A stretch of 64,000 nucleotides of DNA from Priapulus caudatus (lineage: Eukaryota; Priapulida; Priapulimorpha; Priapulimorphida; Priapulidae): the NCBI RefSeq assembly GCF_000485595.1, contig NW_014577086.1, forward strand, positions 299,630-363,629, written 5' to 3'. The translations under genes were made by a program, and so were the position numbers. The notes beneath the pieces are model-generated. The model did not search any database. It saw only the letters and a program-made list of their open reading frames with translations, and was not told the DNA's origin. Shown here in pieces: positions 43,702 through 62,534 of the stretch; positions within the stretch are counted from its first letter, which is position 1, and each line of letters begins with the position of its first letter.

Positions 43702-44491
43702 GTAAGTTTTGTAAATCATACTCATAGAGCTAGGCCTAACGGATTTTATATTATAATTGTCATTGTGCATCATGCTGCTCACAACTGTAACCTAGTTATA
43801 AGCCCTACCCTTTTTAATAAAAATATATTTCTGATACGATATAGCGCAAAAACCGGGCGCGTATAGCCATGCACACTCCATATCTGTTTTGACAGCTCGG
43901 TCAGCTCGATCGCTATGCACGTTTAAACTTAGCAACATCATCCCATTTAGCCCGTAAACTATAGAGTAGGCTATATAGCCGACCTAGCAATGCATAAAGA
44001 TTGTCAAATTTCAAAAATCATACTGACTTTCATTCATTCATCACTATTCTAGGGATAAATTGGCGGCTCAGATGTTTCAAGACATGCTGCGCAAATATGA
44101 AAATGAGAATAACATCGACGAAGACAGCGAGAAGTTTATTGAAAATGATATATATGAACCCGCAAAGAACACTGGGAGATTTAGTGATAATCAAGCCAAA
44201 TATGAAGATGGATTTGCTCTTGAAAACAACTATGAAGACGATATTTATGTAGGACCCAAAGACAAACTTTACGATGACAATACTTCTGAACCACCTGAAG
44301 ACACCCTTTCAGGTTATAATCAAGCTGAGTATGAAGAAAACGATTATGATAATCCGGCTGAATACGAAGAAAACATTTATGACGATAACGCATCGAAACG
44401 TGAAGACTTTGACAACACCAATGAGTATGAGCCAGACAGTATGGGCACGGATTTCCAAGTTGAATACGATATAGGCGACCCAGACTTTTGA
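43622..44491 (+). CDS. small secreted acidic tyrosine-rich protein (two exons)
   Basis: Exon 1 43622-43701 (GTAAGT donor at 43702) and exon 2 44053-44491 (TTCTAG acceptor) join within a Glu codon to give 172 aa. Residues 1-26 form a signal peptide (MRVHQNLFFYAAACVALLKF...). The mature part has no Cys and is very rich in Asp, Glu, Asn and Tyr. Thirteen tyrosines, almost all followed by acidic residues, occur in degenerate repeats: NDIYEP, DDIYVGP, KLYDDN, AEYEENDYDNP, AEYEENIYDDN, NEYEPD, VEYDIG. I do not recognise a family. Acidic Tyr contexts like these suit tyrosylprotein sulfotransferase in the Golgi, and acidic secreted repeats also occur in matrix and biomineral proteins; both are inference. 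AATAAA at 44829-44834 is a suitable poly(A) signal. The downstream exon's upstream frame is closed without exon 1, which supports the splice. Confidence 0.78.
44053..44491 (+). CDS. secreted acidic protein, exon 2
   Basis: Begins after a TTCTAG acceptor, completes the split Glu codon, then codes DKLAAQMFQDMLRKYENENN and the acidic Tyr repeats to a TGA stop. An ATG-initiated reading alone would start at Met34 and lack any export signal. Confidence 0.8.
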
Positions 44492-44828
44492 AGGAAGAGA
44501 CTGTTAGAGGGAGTAGTAGGTCTGGTCTCGGCAATATGGATTGCGAAGGGAAAGAAAATATATAGAAGCATAGCTGGGACATGTCTCTCGATAGTAAAAA
44601 GTAATATGTGACATGTCAGAGAAATTGATGATCATATGAGACGATACACTGGTGTTGGTTGTGTGTAAATGTAAGGGTAATTCTGGCAATAAGAATTTAT
44701 TCCCAAGAAATTTGAACTTGAAAAATGACACATTTTTTTTTACCTGTGTAGGCCACGTAAAAATATAGTCACCTTAAGATTGTTTTATTTCAAATGTATT
44801 TATTGTATTTATTTTCATGTTACTGGTA

Positions 44829-44834
44829 AATAAA
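44829..44834 (+). terminator. poly(A) signal AATAAA
   Basis: Canonical hexamer 338 bp after the stop of the acidic secreted protein gene, in AT-rich 3' sequence. Confidence 0.55.
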
Positions 44835-46088
44835 TTTAAGTACGTAATGTATTAATTGCATAATTTTCATCCTACATACTGAAAAGTTTGTACAAATTAA
44901 GATTACTTTTGTCACATAGTGCATTCAATATGCGAGAATATTTATGAAAGGAAAATGTTTCAATGAAGTTGAAAATACATAACATTTCTTATATATTCAA
45001 AGTATATTGTAATAATCACATTTTCTAATATGTAAGATGAACCCAACACTTTCTTTTTTTAGTCACATATTGCTATTGTCTATTTTCTACTACCAAAGTT
45101 CTGTTGCAAATACAAAATACCACGCCCACCATATGAAAAACGCAGAGGTATCCTATTATCGACAGTAAAAAGTTTACAACAGCAATAACTATAACGACAA
45201 GCCTACATACTCACTTAGAAACTCTTACGGCTTTATACACTAAGAACAGTTTCACGTCACTGATTTCAGCTAGCAGCTGGTTATGGTAATATCAGCAACC
45301 AACAAACGAGTCATTATTTTGAAATACGCAGAAGAAAAGCATTCCAAATAAAGACTAAATCTGCCATGTTACCATGCCTAGATACAGATTCAAATTCATG
45401 CTTGTATGAGGCCACAACATATATAGATCATACTTACCAAACGTTGGCAATTGGACAATTATCAATAGAAAATCGAAACGTGAAATCTCAACAATGGAAA
45501 AAAGTCAATCCTGAGTAAGCTATATAATTCTATTTACAATTAACTGAACTAGGATCACTGTAGTAGCTAGATGTACATCATTCTGATCTAAAACCTTACA
45601 TTCTTTATCTACCAAAGAACCAGTGAGAACATCAACACCATAAATTTGTGCGTAGTGCATAAGTACTGAACACACAACTTTTTCCAAACTACATGTGATT
45701 TTAGCTTATCTCTTCAATGCTAACATATCCAACTGAGTTACACTCATTTAATACTTCCAAGACAGAACATGGTAAGCTGGTTGCTAACTGGTACATTACA
45801 ACATCAGGGCACATCCAGCATAACAACGCTTACAGTAAAGAGATACCTTCATGGAATCAGTACGTTGCGTTCCTTATCATTTCGGCCAACAGGTGGCACC
45901 ACATAAGCAGCCTCATACCACCACTGGCAAAGTGTGACCACTTTGGATTGAAGTCTTCACCTGCATTATGCCCACTACAGGGACTTAGCATTGCTAGTCG
46001 CAAGATCGTGTTTCTTATTATTTCTGCCAACATGTGACACCACGCACGTAGCCTGGCAGTCACTGGCAGCAAGCAGCAGGTTATCGCT
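44835..46088. other. intergenic region between two convergent genes
   Basis: The left part is AT-rich. At 45850-46050 two related segments (CGTTCCTTATCATTTCGGCCAACAGGTGGC and TGTTTCTTATTATTTCTGCCAACATGTGAC types, shown only by landmarks CCAACAGGTGGCACCAC and CCAACATGTGACACCAC) repeat about 150 bp apart. The 3' UTR of the ZNF839-like gene probably extends into this region. Confidence 0.5.
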
Positions 46089-52993
<6,905 letters not shown>

Positions 52994-53437
52994 ATTTGAT
53001 TTTTGATGAACAACAAAACGCCTGCTTGGACGTCACTTTTTTTCCTAAAAGGGCTGCTGTTCCTGTTCTAACTGACATATAAATGTTCCAGTTGCACTTA
53101 CGAGTAATAATATAGCAATCCACTGTTAAAACCACGTCATTTTGTGTGTAAAAGATCACGAATTGTGCAAAAACGGTTTATCATTTGTAAGCGGAAAAAG
53201 TACTGGGAGAGCGACATCTAGTGGACACAAAATAAACCTCAACTAAAGTCACGGCATATATGGTAGTGAATTTTATCTATATTTATGGAAATATTTTTAA
53301 AAATACATATATAATCAATGTATAGGCTAATTGAACTTTCATTAAAAAATATTAAGCAACTATTACGCAAAACAAATTAACTGCACATATCAATGCTAGG
53401 AGACATCTATCATATTGAAAGTTGTACATACACGAAT
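52994..53437. promoter_or_regulatory. shared upstream region between ZNF839-like gene and tRNA-Tyr
   Basis: 444 bp separate the ZNF839-like ATG (minus) from the tRNA (plus), so the two start head-to-head. No TATA or other motif was identified with confidence, and the role is positional inference. Confidence 0.4.
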
Positions 53438-53524
53438 CCTTCGATAGCTCAGTTGGTAGAGCGGAGGACTGTAGTGGAAGTTTCAGTAATCCTTAGGTCG
53501 CTGGTTCAAATCCGGCTCGAAGGA
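53438..53524 (+). tRNA. tRNA-Tyr (GUA) with 14-nt intron
   Basis: The acceptor stem CCTTCGA (53438-53444) pairs with TCGAAGG (53517-53523), followed by discriminator A. A box TAGCTCAGTTGGTAGAG and B box GGTTCAAATCC are intact. Anticodon GTA is at 53471-53473 and the intron 53475-53488 follows position 37, exactly where eukaryotic tRNA-Tyr introns sit. The spliced length is 73 nt. Anticodon stem GAGGA pairs with TCCTT. Confidence 0.97.
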
Positions 53525-53533
53525 GATGTTCTC

Positions 53534-53547
53534 TTTTTCTTTTTTAC
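53534..53547 (+). terminator. Pol III terminator (T-run)
   Basis: TTTTTCTTTTTT about 10 bp beyond the tRNA-Tyr 3' end, a standard RNA polymerase III stop. Confidence 0.85.
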
Positions 53548-53843
53548 TTTTGATTTACATGTTCCCACAATCTTACAAATATATACAGAGGTTGAACATT
53601 AGTCCATATAAAAATATTGTAATTTATATTTATTGAGGACACTATGCACACTGCCTATCTAGTATATATTACTTCCATGGTTATAACCTAATAATATAGA
53701 TACTCTATCTGGCCGGGTGGTGGGCCGGGTACAGGGGGACGGGGGTACGGGAGAAGTGGGGACGGGAGACGGAAAAGGAGGGGGCGGGGAGCGGGAGGTG
53801 AAGGAGCCCAGTGGTAGGGAGGCCAGTGGCGGGAGGATTTTCA

Positions 53844-54043
<200 letters not shown>

Positions 54044-54044
54044 C

Positions 54045-57012
54045 TAAGTAGAGAAAAATAAAAGAAATCCATAGCACGAGAAATAAATACATGAGAAAAT
54101 ACACTGTACAGGATAAATACATTTATTACCCGAACTGTCAGAGAAACTAAGTGACATTCAAAAAAGAAAATGCAAAATATAAAGGATCCTGGAGGTGTTG
54201 AGGGAGGGAGATGGGAGGACAGGGGAGGGAGGTGGTTGGAGAGGGGGAGGGAGGCGAGAGGAAGACAACACCCTGTACCCGCCTCTTCTATGCTTATAAC
54301 AGAAGCGTATACACAAACAAAACAAAAACTAAATAGTAAACATAAGTTATTTATTTCCACATTTGCGTTATCCACATCATCCAGTCTTGTATGTACAAAA
54401 TCGGTAAATACCCGAGTCCAATACATCGGAACTACTCCAGTGGAACATAAATTCACAAAGTGATAACCGATTTCCTTTAAAAATATCAATCACATGCGAC
54501 AGATTTTTTCAAGGATGCACGTGATGCAGACATGAACGACATGGCATAGTGAAGGTCGGGAGTTAGATATAATTTTATCGTTTATATTTTTCGTTTATTT
54601 AATGAAATTAATCTGTTCAGCGCTCTCCTTACACTATACGTCATGACCGACAATTGAGAGACGACCATGCACCAGAATCATGAGTCTCCTACGACCCAGG
54701 ACTCGATCATTTCTATACTTGATCGTTCAATAAAAATTAACCCATGCATGCTCTCTAGCTCAGGAGTCCTGGCTCTCATGACAGCACAACAGTTACACGC
54801 TTACACGCAGCCGTACTGGACGTAAAAATCGACAACACAAGATAAAAAAAATCATCGAGTGTCAGTGAATGTTGGAGAGGCAAGTGGGGTTACACTACTT
54901 TGTTTGCATGCAATGTGACACCTTGTACGGACAGTACGTGTCACTGACGCCGTGACCTCACGACGCAGTATTTTTGCTACACTGCGGAAGCGTAGAAAGC
55001 CCCTGAAACGCAATTAATCACTGCCTATGCTGGTCATCCTACTTACTATTTACAATGAGTTTGGCGGCGGAGTGCGAACAGAACCGGCAAGTGGTATGTT
55101 GTTGTAACATCACTAGCTGGCTGTGGTTGTATTATATAGGTGCAGCCGGTCATCAAACAGGTGACAGGTCATGGTCAAGTGGATAGTGTTCATGCGATAC
55201 ACTAACGGAAATGTAGGGGAACACATCAGGGTGATGTGATGGGAGGAGATGGGAGCAATAATTTACTAGGCAGTCGAGAATAGAAAAAGGTTTCTCTTAT
55301 AGCAGTGATGTCTGAGATCAAGATGTGATTAAGAGAGAAGGATGCCTATTAGCAATGAATATTGTAGCATTGCAACTAAGAACAATATTGTAGTATATGA
55401 CCATCATGTCCGCTGTTGTTCAAACGTAGATCAGATGGAATAAACGGGCCCAGGACTACACCATAGACTGCTTTAAATTCTTTGTAATATGGCTTTTACA
55501 TACTTTTGATCATACTGACCCAGGTATTTTATGGTGAAAGAACATTTTGAATATTTTACATTGGTAGGGACATTGATAATGTAGTGACACTATGTATTTA
55601 AAAAACATACCACACTTGAACAATTTCGCTGTAAGAAATCCAAGACAAAAATATCTAAATAATGATGCCGTTTGGACAATTAACAATTCCTAAGTTTCAG
55701 TACAGCAAGGAATAAATAGTAATTTCTCTTAATATATAAAATCATCAGATACACTCCTAGTATGGCTCATTCTTTTTCATTCATAGTTGGGCTCGCATAG
55801 GCTTTAAGACAGTACAAATTATCATGGGAAAAATAAAGTGAACCTTAAGTGAAATTAATTTGAATAACCGACATCACTCCCATTCTTGCATTCATGCACA
55901 CTCTACATGCTCTAGTTCTCTGCAAACAATTTCACCATGTATGCAGTTATTGCAGTACAATATGAAAGTACAGTTCATTAAATCGTATTCTACAACTCAT
56001 TAAAACCAAGGAACTGACTTTGAAATATGTAGTATACAACAGTTACAGAGATTTCTGCATGCAAATGTCATCGACTTATTCCAAAATATATATATATATA
56101 TATATATGTGCCCTTAGCTAAATCATTGTCTTAATTTTTGAGTTTTTTGAAACAAGAATAATCAGATACTATCAGTGATCTAAGAAAGTAGGAAGAAATA
56201 CCTTTTATACCTAGGATTCTGTTGGAAAATACGTCAACAAAGAACACAATTATATCACGATTGCATGATTGATATGCAATACTTGATTTTATCGATATCA
56301 TGTTTATCATTCCAGTTTTTCTGGCAAAAAAGGCCAGGTCTGAAGGATTTTCCAATGTATCAAAACGATTGAAAGATATTTAATCAAGACATTCACTTAC
56401 ATTGAGTGTGACATTTCTCAAATATTAATGTGGCATACAAAACTATTTCAGTCTGCCATATGCACCATGCTGAACAGTTACTGTTCTTAAGGTACTTTAG
56501 TTAATTCTTGCCTCTGAAGTGTCTCTGTAATAGTATTGAAAAGGTACTTAAAGCAAAGATAGTGGATGGTAGCATGTTGGCTGTTGTGCGCACATGCATA
56601 ATTGCAGCCACATCCAAGCAAACAACCAAAATTTGAGTGTTTCCTCTTCCATGTGAATATTTACAAGTTGTGAAGCAGGTTCCCAGTTCTGCGAGGCATG
56701 GAAGTAAACAGCATGTGGACATTGCCACAGCATTCATACATGTGTGATATTAACACAACTTGAAGCTTGACAGCGGCATGCCATCTGCCTTTCTTGCTGC
56801 ACAAAACTCACGTGTTACAGCTCAGTGTCGCCAGGTGCAACGTGTTTTACACATCACCATACACACTACACAGAGAATCTCACAGTGTTCACACTCTCCA
56901 ACTTGCATCGATGTGTCTCTACGTATCCTGACACATCTCGACATGTCCTCATATCAATACACTGCATATATATCCTGCACTATATTCAGGGTCGGTCAGC
57001 ACTTCTAGCTCG
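54045..57012. other. intergenic/3' flank of TNPO3
   Basis: No convincing gene. A GGGAGGGAGGTGG-type purine tract is at 54185-54260 and an AT repeat at 56085-56107. The right-hand portion probably contains the TNPO3 3' UTR; I could not fix its poly(A) signal. Confidence 0.45.
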
Positions 57013-57186
57013 CTACCTAAACAGCCGCGTGAAATCGCGCAGAGCGAATGAGACTTGCTTGGCGTGCTCGGCACTTGTTACTGCTTTGTGAAAGTCCACC
57101 AGCTGTTTGTGAGTGGCACGCACCACTCCACCAGACCCTTCCACAGGCAATGCTTTCAGTGCTGCCTCCAAAAATCGGCACACAGA
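57013..57186 (-). CDS. TNPO3: TNPO3 last exon with stop
   Basis: 57 codons and [23 protein letters not shown] to [10 protein letters not shown]. The last ten residues are the family's hallmark C-terminus and fix the 3' boundary. Confidence 0.97.
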   Translation of the reverse strand, partial: SVCRFLEAALKALPVEGSGGVVRATHKQLVDFHKAVTSAEHAKQVSFALRDFTRLFR

Positions 57187-60100
57187 CTGAAACGAGATTC
57201 AAATATAGTTCGGTTTAGCCGATTTCTGACAGTGAGCCTGCTGTGATCAGATAGTTTGTGAGTATTTACGATCCTTATGACTCTTATCATACATTCTCCT
57301 TGCCCAGTTTTTCAGAAATTAATTTGTCTCAGAAACTTACTGAGCCAATAAGCATTGCAATAGAACTTTCTAAAAACAATGCTTAGTAATGACACACCAT
57401 GAAGTCACCACTGTGGTGTGCGTCAACTGGCCTCGAAAAAAACCGAGTTAGATGACTGACCTAACAAGAGTATGGCAACTGGGACAATATTGTCCACGGG
57501 TGATGTTGTCATCTTGATCAGGGGATAGGTCGGTTATTGCTAGCATGCGAGCATGCACGTGCATACGTACCGGACGGTCAATGAGCATGATCGCGTAGAC
57601 AACGTCTGCGATGTCCGGCATCATGAATGACGGCAGACAGAAGATAACAGCTGTGAGCAAGTTCTGCAGCATCTGCGGCCCATACTCCTGCATGATGGCT
57701 TCAGCCGCCTGCTTCCGCTGCGCATGGTCTGGGTACTTATCCTGCACAAAATATGTAGAGTCAACTTTCTCTCTCCACCCAAATTCGCTACCATAGCAGT
57801 GGAAAATGAAAACAAGCACAATAGTATGTTGTAACTACTGTACTCGGCATGAACATTGGCAACGCGAGGTGCTATCTGCACCTGGTGTTAATAAATGTGC
57901 CAGTAAACATCGTACCTCATTCACCATGCCAATTTTAAGGAGGTCCTGTAAGAACTTCATCACAGAGGCATTGGCGTCACGATGGTCCACCATGCATGCG
58001 GCCATCCCACAATTGATGATGCTCTTGAAGAATGAAGCTTGTATGAACATCAGTGGCATTCGCTGCACAAATCTGCCAAAAAATGTGAACCAGCATTGAC
58101 TACAGCTACTCAGATGTTAACAGTAAAAAGGAATCTCCAAATATACCCTACTTGCCTTTTACATTAGGAAATGCTATTTATTATATGAGGAACAACAGTT
58201 ACTATAAATCACTGCTGAAACTGATAGGTATATAGATGCCCATTTAGCACAATTTGAGCTTGCAGATAATCAGCTTTTATTTTAGACAAATGCAAGCCCA
58301 AAAAAATATGGTGCTTTCATAAAGAACCACAACAAACAGGTAAAACGGGCAGATCACTTCTGCAATACTGTACCAAGGTTACTTAGCCAAACAAAGCTAA
58401 ATACCTCGTGCAGAGTCTGAACAAGTCATCCACTGTGTCTGGGTGATTTCTGAAGCCATCTGGTTCCTCAAGCAGCTTAAATGTCGGCACTGAGAATGCC
58501 TGTGGAGAAGCCGAGACAGGAAAAGGTAAACCAAAAGTGAGTGTTTGTCTACATTGTGTGTGTGACTAAACACCACCCAGTCTGATTCCATTCAGCAAAA
58601 GGGTTCAGGTGCAAATATGCTTGTATAGCAGAGTTAAATATAACACTGGAATACCACACAAATGCATTTCTAACTATGCCATAAAACTAGGCTTAATCTA
58701 ATGGAAGTAAATCGCTTTTGAAACTGCAAATGATGCATGTACAGTCAATAGTTTAAATAGGACGTTATAATAATAAAAATTATACGTCCACAAAGGCTAT
58801 TTAGACAAATATTTAAAATAACAGGAAAAATCCCCTACTAAGAATGGACCCTAAAACTCAATGAACGTGCATGTCTCTAAATACATTGCAGTTTGATTGA
58901 AAGTCATAGAAAAGACGCATTTTATGTTCTCAACCATCAGTTGTCAAATGCTAACTCGGTTCATTGACACTGTCCACGTAGGCTCACACAGTACACTGGT
59001 TGGTGTATACTTTGTAAATCCAGCTTGTTGAAAGTGGAGTTCTATAATAGGCTCACCTGCAGCATGTCAAGGAGGCCTTGTTGGCAGCCCTCTTCTGAGC
59101 CAAACTCGTCTACCAGTATGGAGCCCAGGTAAAGGAAGCAGGAATGGTTGTGTACACTGTACAGTTGAACCATCTGCCAATAAATTTAAAACAGAACAAT
59201 GGTGTCAGTGGCTACGTTGATGTGGAATAAACTATACCGACTTATTATGCTTTGTTCCAATGAATTGTCAAAGACAAATTCATACCAAGCAACAGTGGAT
59301 TAATTTAATATCTGGCCTTTGCTAGTAATTGAGAAGATTCAGAGTTAGAGAAAGAGAGAGGAGAACTCCATGCTTGCAAACTTGCCTGCTGGACTAGAGG
59401 AGGGAGAATGGTGTCAGCTCCTTTTCCGACGCATCGCACTGAGAATCTAAAAAAAAAATGTTGCGTACAATTGATGCTGTTTATTTAGGCAGCAGAAGCT
59501 GCAGAACTGTTATCTGAGAAGTTAACTTGGCATATGCAAACAGACATGATAATTCACTATAACTGTTGATTATGATAAAGTGAGGAGTGTACCTGACACA
59601 GCGGCAGCAACGTTCCACCACTCTGATGTCGTGCTGGTACTTGTCACAGCAATCTGACAGCAGTGGCCATATTGCTTCGATGACAGGCTTACACGGGTGG
59701 ACCTGCCCATCACTGACCAATGGATGCAAGTTCCTACACAGCAAAGTGAACTTTAAACCTTCCTGACAACTCGCTGTTGGGTTTAAGCCATTTAAAACTT
59801 TTAATAACCATTAATTCACTTACTTTGCAGCAAATCGAGATGTAAAATAGTGTAAAAAACCATTTTGATATTACTATAGGTAGATATATAATATATCACA
59901 TTTATTCATGGACATGTATGAGAAGAAATCACTTGCGGAAATAGCAAGTACCCGAAACTCGTTCACCTGTGCCCCTTGCCCATTGTTTTATCCCTTTGAG
60001 ATATGCCATCACTTTCATATTGATGGTTGCCAAGAAACACAAATGTCACAAATAAAGCTTCCACTGATTTTCATCACACATAATAATATATGTATGTGAA

Positions 60101-62534
60101 TAGAATCCAGGTTGCCCATACCCCCTCCCCCCCCCAACTTATCCCAAGAATCACATCACAAATAGAGGCGCCACTGAATTTCATCACACATCGTAAATAC
60201 TCGAATAGAATCTAGAAAGTCTATCGCCGTCTCCTCACCTGAACACTGCCGCTAGCCTGTCGAGCCAAATGACAGGGTCCAGCTTCATGTTTGTGTCGCC
60301 GGCATGCTGCAGTACTTCGTTAAGCTGATTGACCTGCACGGCGCAGATCTGCTGTGCTCCCTCTGTGATCTTCTCCAGCGGCATCTTGGAGAGTATCATC
60401 GCTGTTCCTGCAAGTGTGTACGCCTGAATGTAGCCGTGAACGGAGGCTGCTGCCCCACGTGGAACATTCACGGAAGTGTGTACGCCTGAATGTAGCCGTG
60501 AACGAAGGCTGCTGCCCCACGTGGAACATTCACGCAAGTGTGTGCAACCATGCAAAAGTGTCGTTAGGAAGAATACTTTTTTTGTTCACTATTACAAAGT
60601 GAATTTCAATGTGCCATGACTTTTGAGTCGTAGAGTTTCAGCAGCGTACATTGATTTACAATACATTGTGAGAATTTCTGGCTACTAAATACCCTGCTCA
60701 ACTATAGCATGTATAGTAACAATTACCATTTAGGCTTCGTCGTAATTGCTTTGCCACCATTCAAGTTTGCACAAACCATCTGCACATATGACAATAAGAC
60801 CATATCCAGTTGGCACATTTGAATTTGAATTATGGGAAAATCAAAACCACGCTCGTTACCCAAGTAAATGGCCAGCTGTCTACGTTATTACAGTCTGGTG
60901 TGCGTGGTTAGCAGCAAAATCCATGACTTGGCTTATTCTGAGTGCATGCAGGCACGTGTACGTCCCTGCACTGCTGGCCGCCTACCTTTCAGGAGATCGA
61001 CTGCTGCCTCGTTGCTGATGTTGAAGCTATCAACATTCTGGATGATCTGCACAAGACCGCCGAAGTGCTGGTACATCTTATCCCGACAAATCTGACAGAT
61101 CTGCAGCAACGCTGCTGCCGCTGCCGGTGCTATCTTGTGGTTATGCAGTCCGGCCAGCAGGAAGTGCAGCACGGAATCTACACACGGGAATAACGCAAGC
61201 CAACTGTATTGCTTTCATGATACCATGCTGCTCTTACTAATGCATACCCTGCACACCATTACTAAGAAGGATTTTCAGACATTTGTATTGCATTGCAGAT
61301 TGGCTAGAGCTGCCTGTCTACTGTGCCAGGTAGAATTGAATAATCAAAACATTGCTATATGCACACAAGAGGCAGCTGAAGGCTAGGGTAATCTGGGTGG
61401 CTAATCAACGAATTTGAAGCAGGTCTATATACTACCATAGTGAACTTCTACCACGAGGACAGATGGAAAAGTCCAAGCGTTTGGTATACACAAGACATTA
61501 CACACAATATTTAAACATCTAAACTTTATTTTTCAGCAAAAAGGTTAGCAACACGATCATTGTGCAGCGCCGTGCACCTATCAGCCCACCGCTACATAAT
61601 TAATAGCACAGATACACACATTCACGCACACACGCAAACACGTATACACGAGCACATCAGTCATAGCATTCCTGGATCCACTTAATTAGAACACCCATGC
61701 ACCCTAATCTCCACGAAAATTTAGATAACTATATTCTTCTGCCAACAAATGACTGTAAGTGTAAGAATACTCACCCAACACCTCATGGTGACTGTCAATC
61801 CACTCGCACAGTTCGCCAACCAGACGCGTTCCAGTGTACTTGACTGCTACATGCGAGTCCTCCGGCAGATTCAACAACGCCTGCAGCACCTGAGGCACGA
61901 TCACATTCTCACTCCTAAAAACACAGAGGGTACTAGTCAATGAAACGAATTTCTGCAAGAGCACTATCTTTAACTGCCAGCAATTCTCTACCACGCTTCA
62001 ACCAATTAGCAAGAGTCGTGTGAGGTAAATGTAAAGCAATAGTGAACTGAATCGGGGAAAAAAATCAAAGGCAAGTTATAGCTGTGCATACGGGCTAATA
62101 TTCTTGGCAACAGCTGTCATCACAAACAGGGCGGCCTCCGTGCGATCCCACGTAGTACTGCTCGATTGAGACGCTAAGCTTTCGTACATCTAAAACGTAA
62201 AAAGATTATAATGACGCGATTACTGTAGGATGTGAATTAATACTCTAATTTTAATAATGGTACTCAGTTACTTGAGTGTGAGCTGGTTACCGACCCCATC
62301 AGCCCTCCCTACACCTAGTGACTAGCATCTCTACACTACTTATACCGGCTGTACTTCCACATGCCTCCTAATTACTAGTGAAGCCCATCTCTGCACACAT
62401 GACAAGCGTTTCCTATTGCTTCTTACCTGTGTAAAACAATTGGCAGATCCCACTAGGAATATCACATCTTTGATTAGCTCAGACACCTGCACACGAAAGT
62501 GTCCAAAATCGTCACTGTCATCGGGTATGTCCTC
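57013..62534 (-). CDS. TNPO3: transportin-3 (TNPO3), C-terminal 540 aa, twelve exons
   Basis: Importin-beta family receptor that carries phosphorylated SR splicing factors into the nucleus, using Ran-GTP for release. Exons (5' to 3') 62534-62427, 62189-62092, 61914-61775, 61177-60986, 60407-60239, 59733-59593, 59446-59386, 59173-59057, 58499-58405, 58072-57916, 57741-57571 and 57186-57013 join without a frame error into 540 codons plus stop. HEAT-repeat peptides match the vertebrate protein throughout: [88 protein letters not shown], and the terminal [10 protein letters not shown]. Human TNPO3 is 923 aa, so about 384 N-terminal residues (Ran-binding end) are encoded right of the window or in exons beyond 64000. 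One intron (after 59386) has a GC donor. No disabling change was seen. Confidence 0.97.
57571..57741 (-). CDS. TNPO3: TNPO3 exon ([16 protein letters not shown])
   Basis: 57 codons, [20 protein letters not shown] to MLIDRP; GTGCAG acceptor, donor GTACGT at 57570. Confidence 0.95.
57916..58072 (-). CDS. TNPO3: TNPO3 exon ([16 protein letters not shown])
   Basis: 52 codons, [20 protein letters not shown] to IGMVNE; TGGCAG acceptor, donor GTACGA at 57915. Confidence 0.96.
58405..58499 (-). CDS. TNPO3: TNPO3 exon ([12 protein letters not shown])
   Basis: 31 codons plus 2 nt, [20 protein letters not shown] to RLCTR; donor GTATTT at 58404. Confidence 0.95.
59057..59173 (-). CDS. TNPO3: TNPO3 exon ([15 protein letters not shown])
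   Basis: 39 codons, [20 protein letters not shown] to QGLLDMLQ, phase 0 at both ends; donor GTGAGC at 59056. Confidence 0.96.
59386..59446 (-). CDS. TNPO3: TNPO3 61-nt exon with GC donor
   Basis: 20 codons [20 protein letters not shown]. The donor is CAG-GCAAGT (GC at 59385-59384), a strong consensus GC-AG site; no GT alternative gives an intact frame to the next exon. Confidence 0.93.
59593..59733 (-). CDS. TNPO3: TNPO3 exon ([12 protein letters not shown])
   Basis: 46 codons: [20 protein letters not shown] to [15 protein letters not shown] acceptor; donor GTACAC at 59592. Confidence 0.96.
60239..60407 (-). CDS. TNPO3: TNPO3 exon ([14 protein letters not shown])
   Basis: 55 codons, [20 protein letters not shown] to [15 protein letters not shown] acceptor directly follows a 62-bp tandem duplication (60412-60535). 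Confidence 0.96.
60412..60535. repeat. 62-bp tandem duplication at a TNPO3 acceptor
   Basis: Two almost identical 62-bp units (AAGTGTGTACGCCTGAATGT ... GGAACATTCACGG) plus a partial third. On the minus strand each unit repeats the CGTACACACTT pyrimidine context of the exon 60407-60239 acceptor, but the extra copies lack its CAG. Confidence 0.92.
60986..61177 (-). CDS. TNPO3: TNPO3 exon ([16 protein letters not shown])
   Basis: 63 codons, [20 protein letters not shown] to [16 protein letters not shown] acceptor, GTAGGC donor at 60985. Confidence 0.96.
61775..61914 (-). CDS. TNPO3: TNPO3 exon ([14 protein letters not shown])
   Basis: 46 complete codons with split codons at both ends; [20 protein letters not shown] matches the human RYTSIELVGEMSEVVDRN segment. 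GTGAGT donor at 61774. Confidence 0.95.
62092..62189 (-). CDS. TNPO3: TNPO3 exon (MYESLAS...AKNISP)
   Basis: 32 codons plus 2 nt: [26 protein letters not shown] acceptor, GTATGC donor at 62091. Confidence 0.94.
62427..62534 (-). CDS. TNPO3: TNPO3 exon ([13 protein letters not shown])
   Basis: 36 codons, phase 0 both ends: [20 protein letters not shown] to NCFTQ. Corresponds to the human EDFADFRMRVSDLVKDLIFL region. Confidence 0.94.

Noticed and set aside
43585-43866. 93-codon plus-strand frame
   Set aside because: Overlaps exon 1 of the secreted protein in a different frame; no leader or splice partner.
44181-44582. 133-codon minus-strand frame
   Set aside because: Antisense shadow of the acidic protein exon 2.
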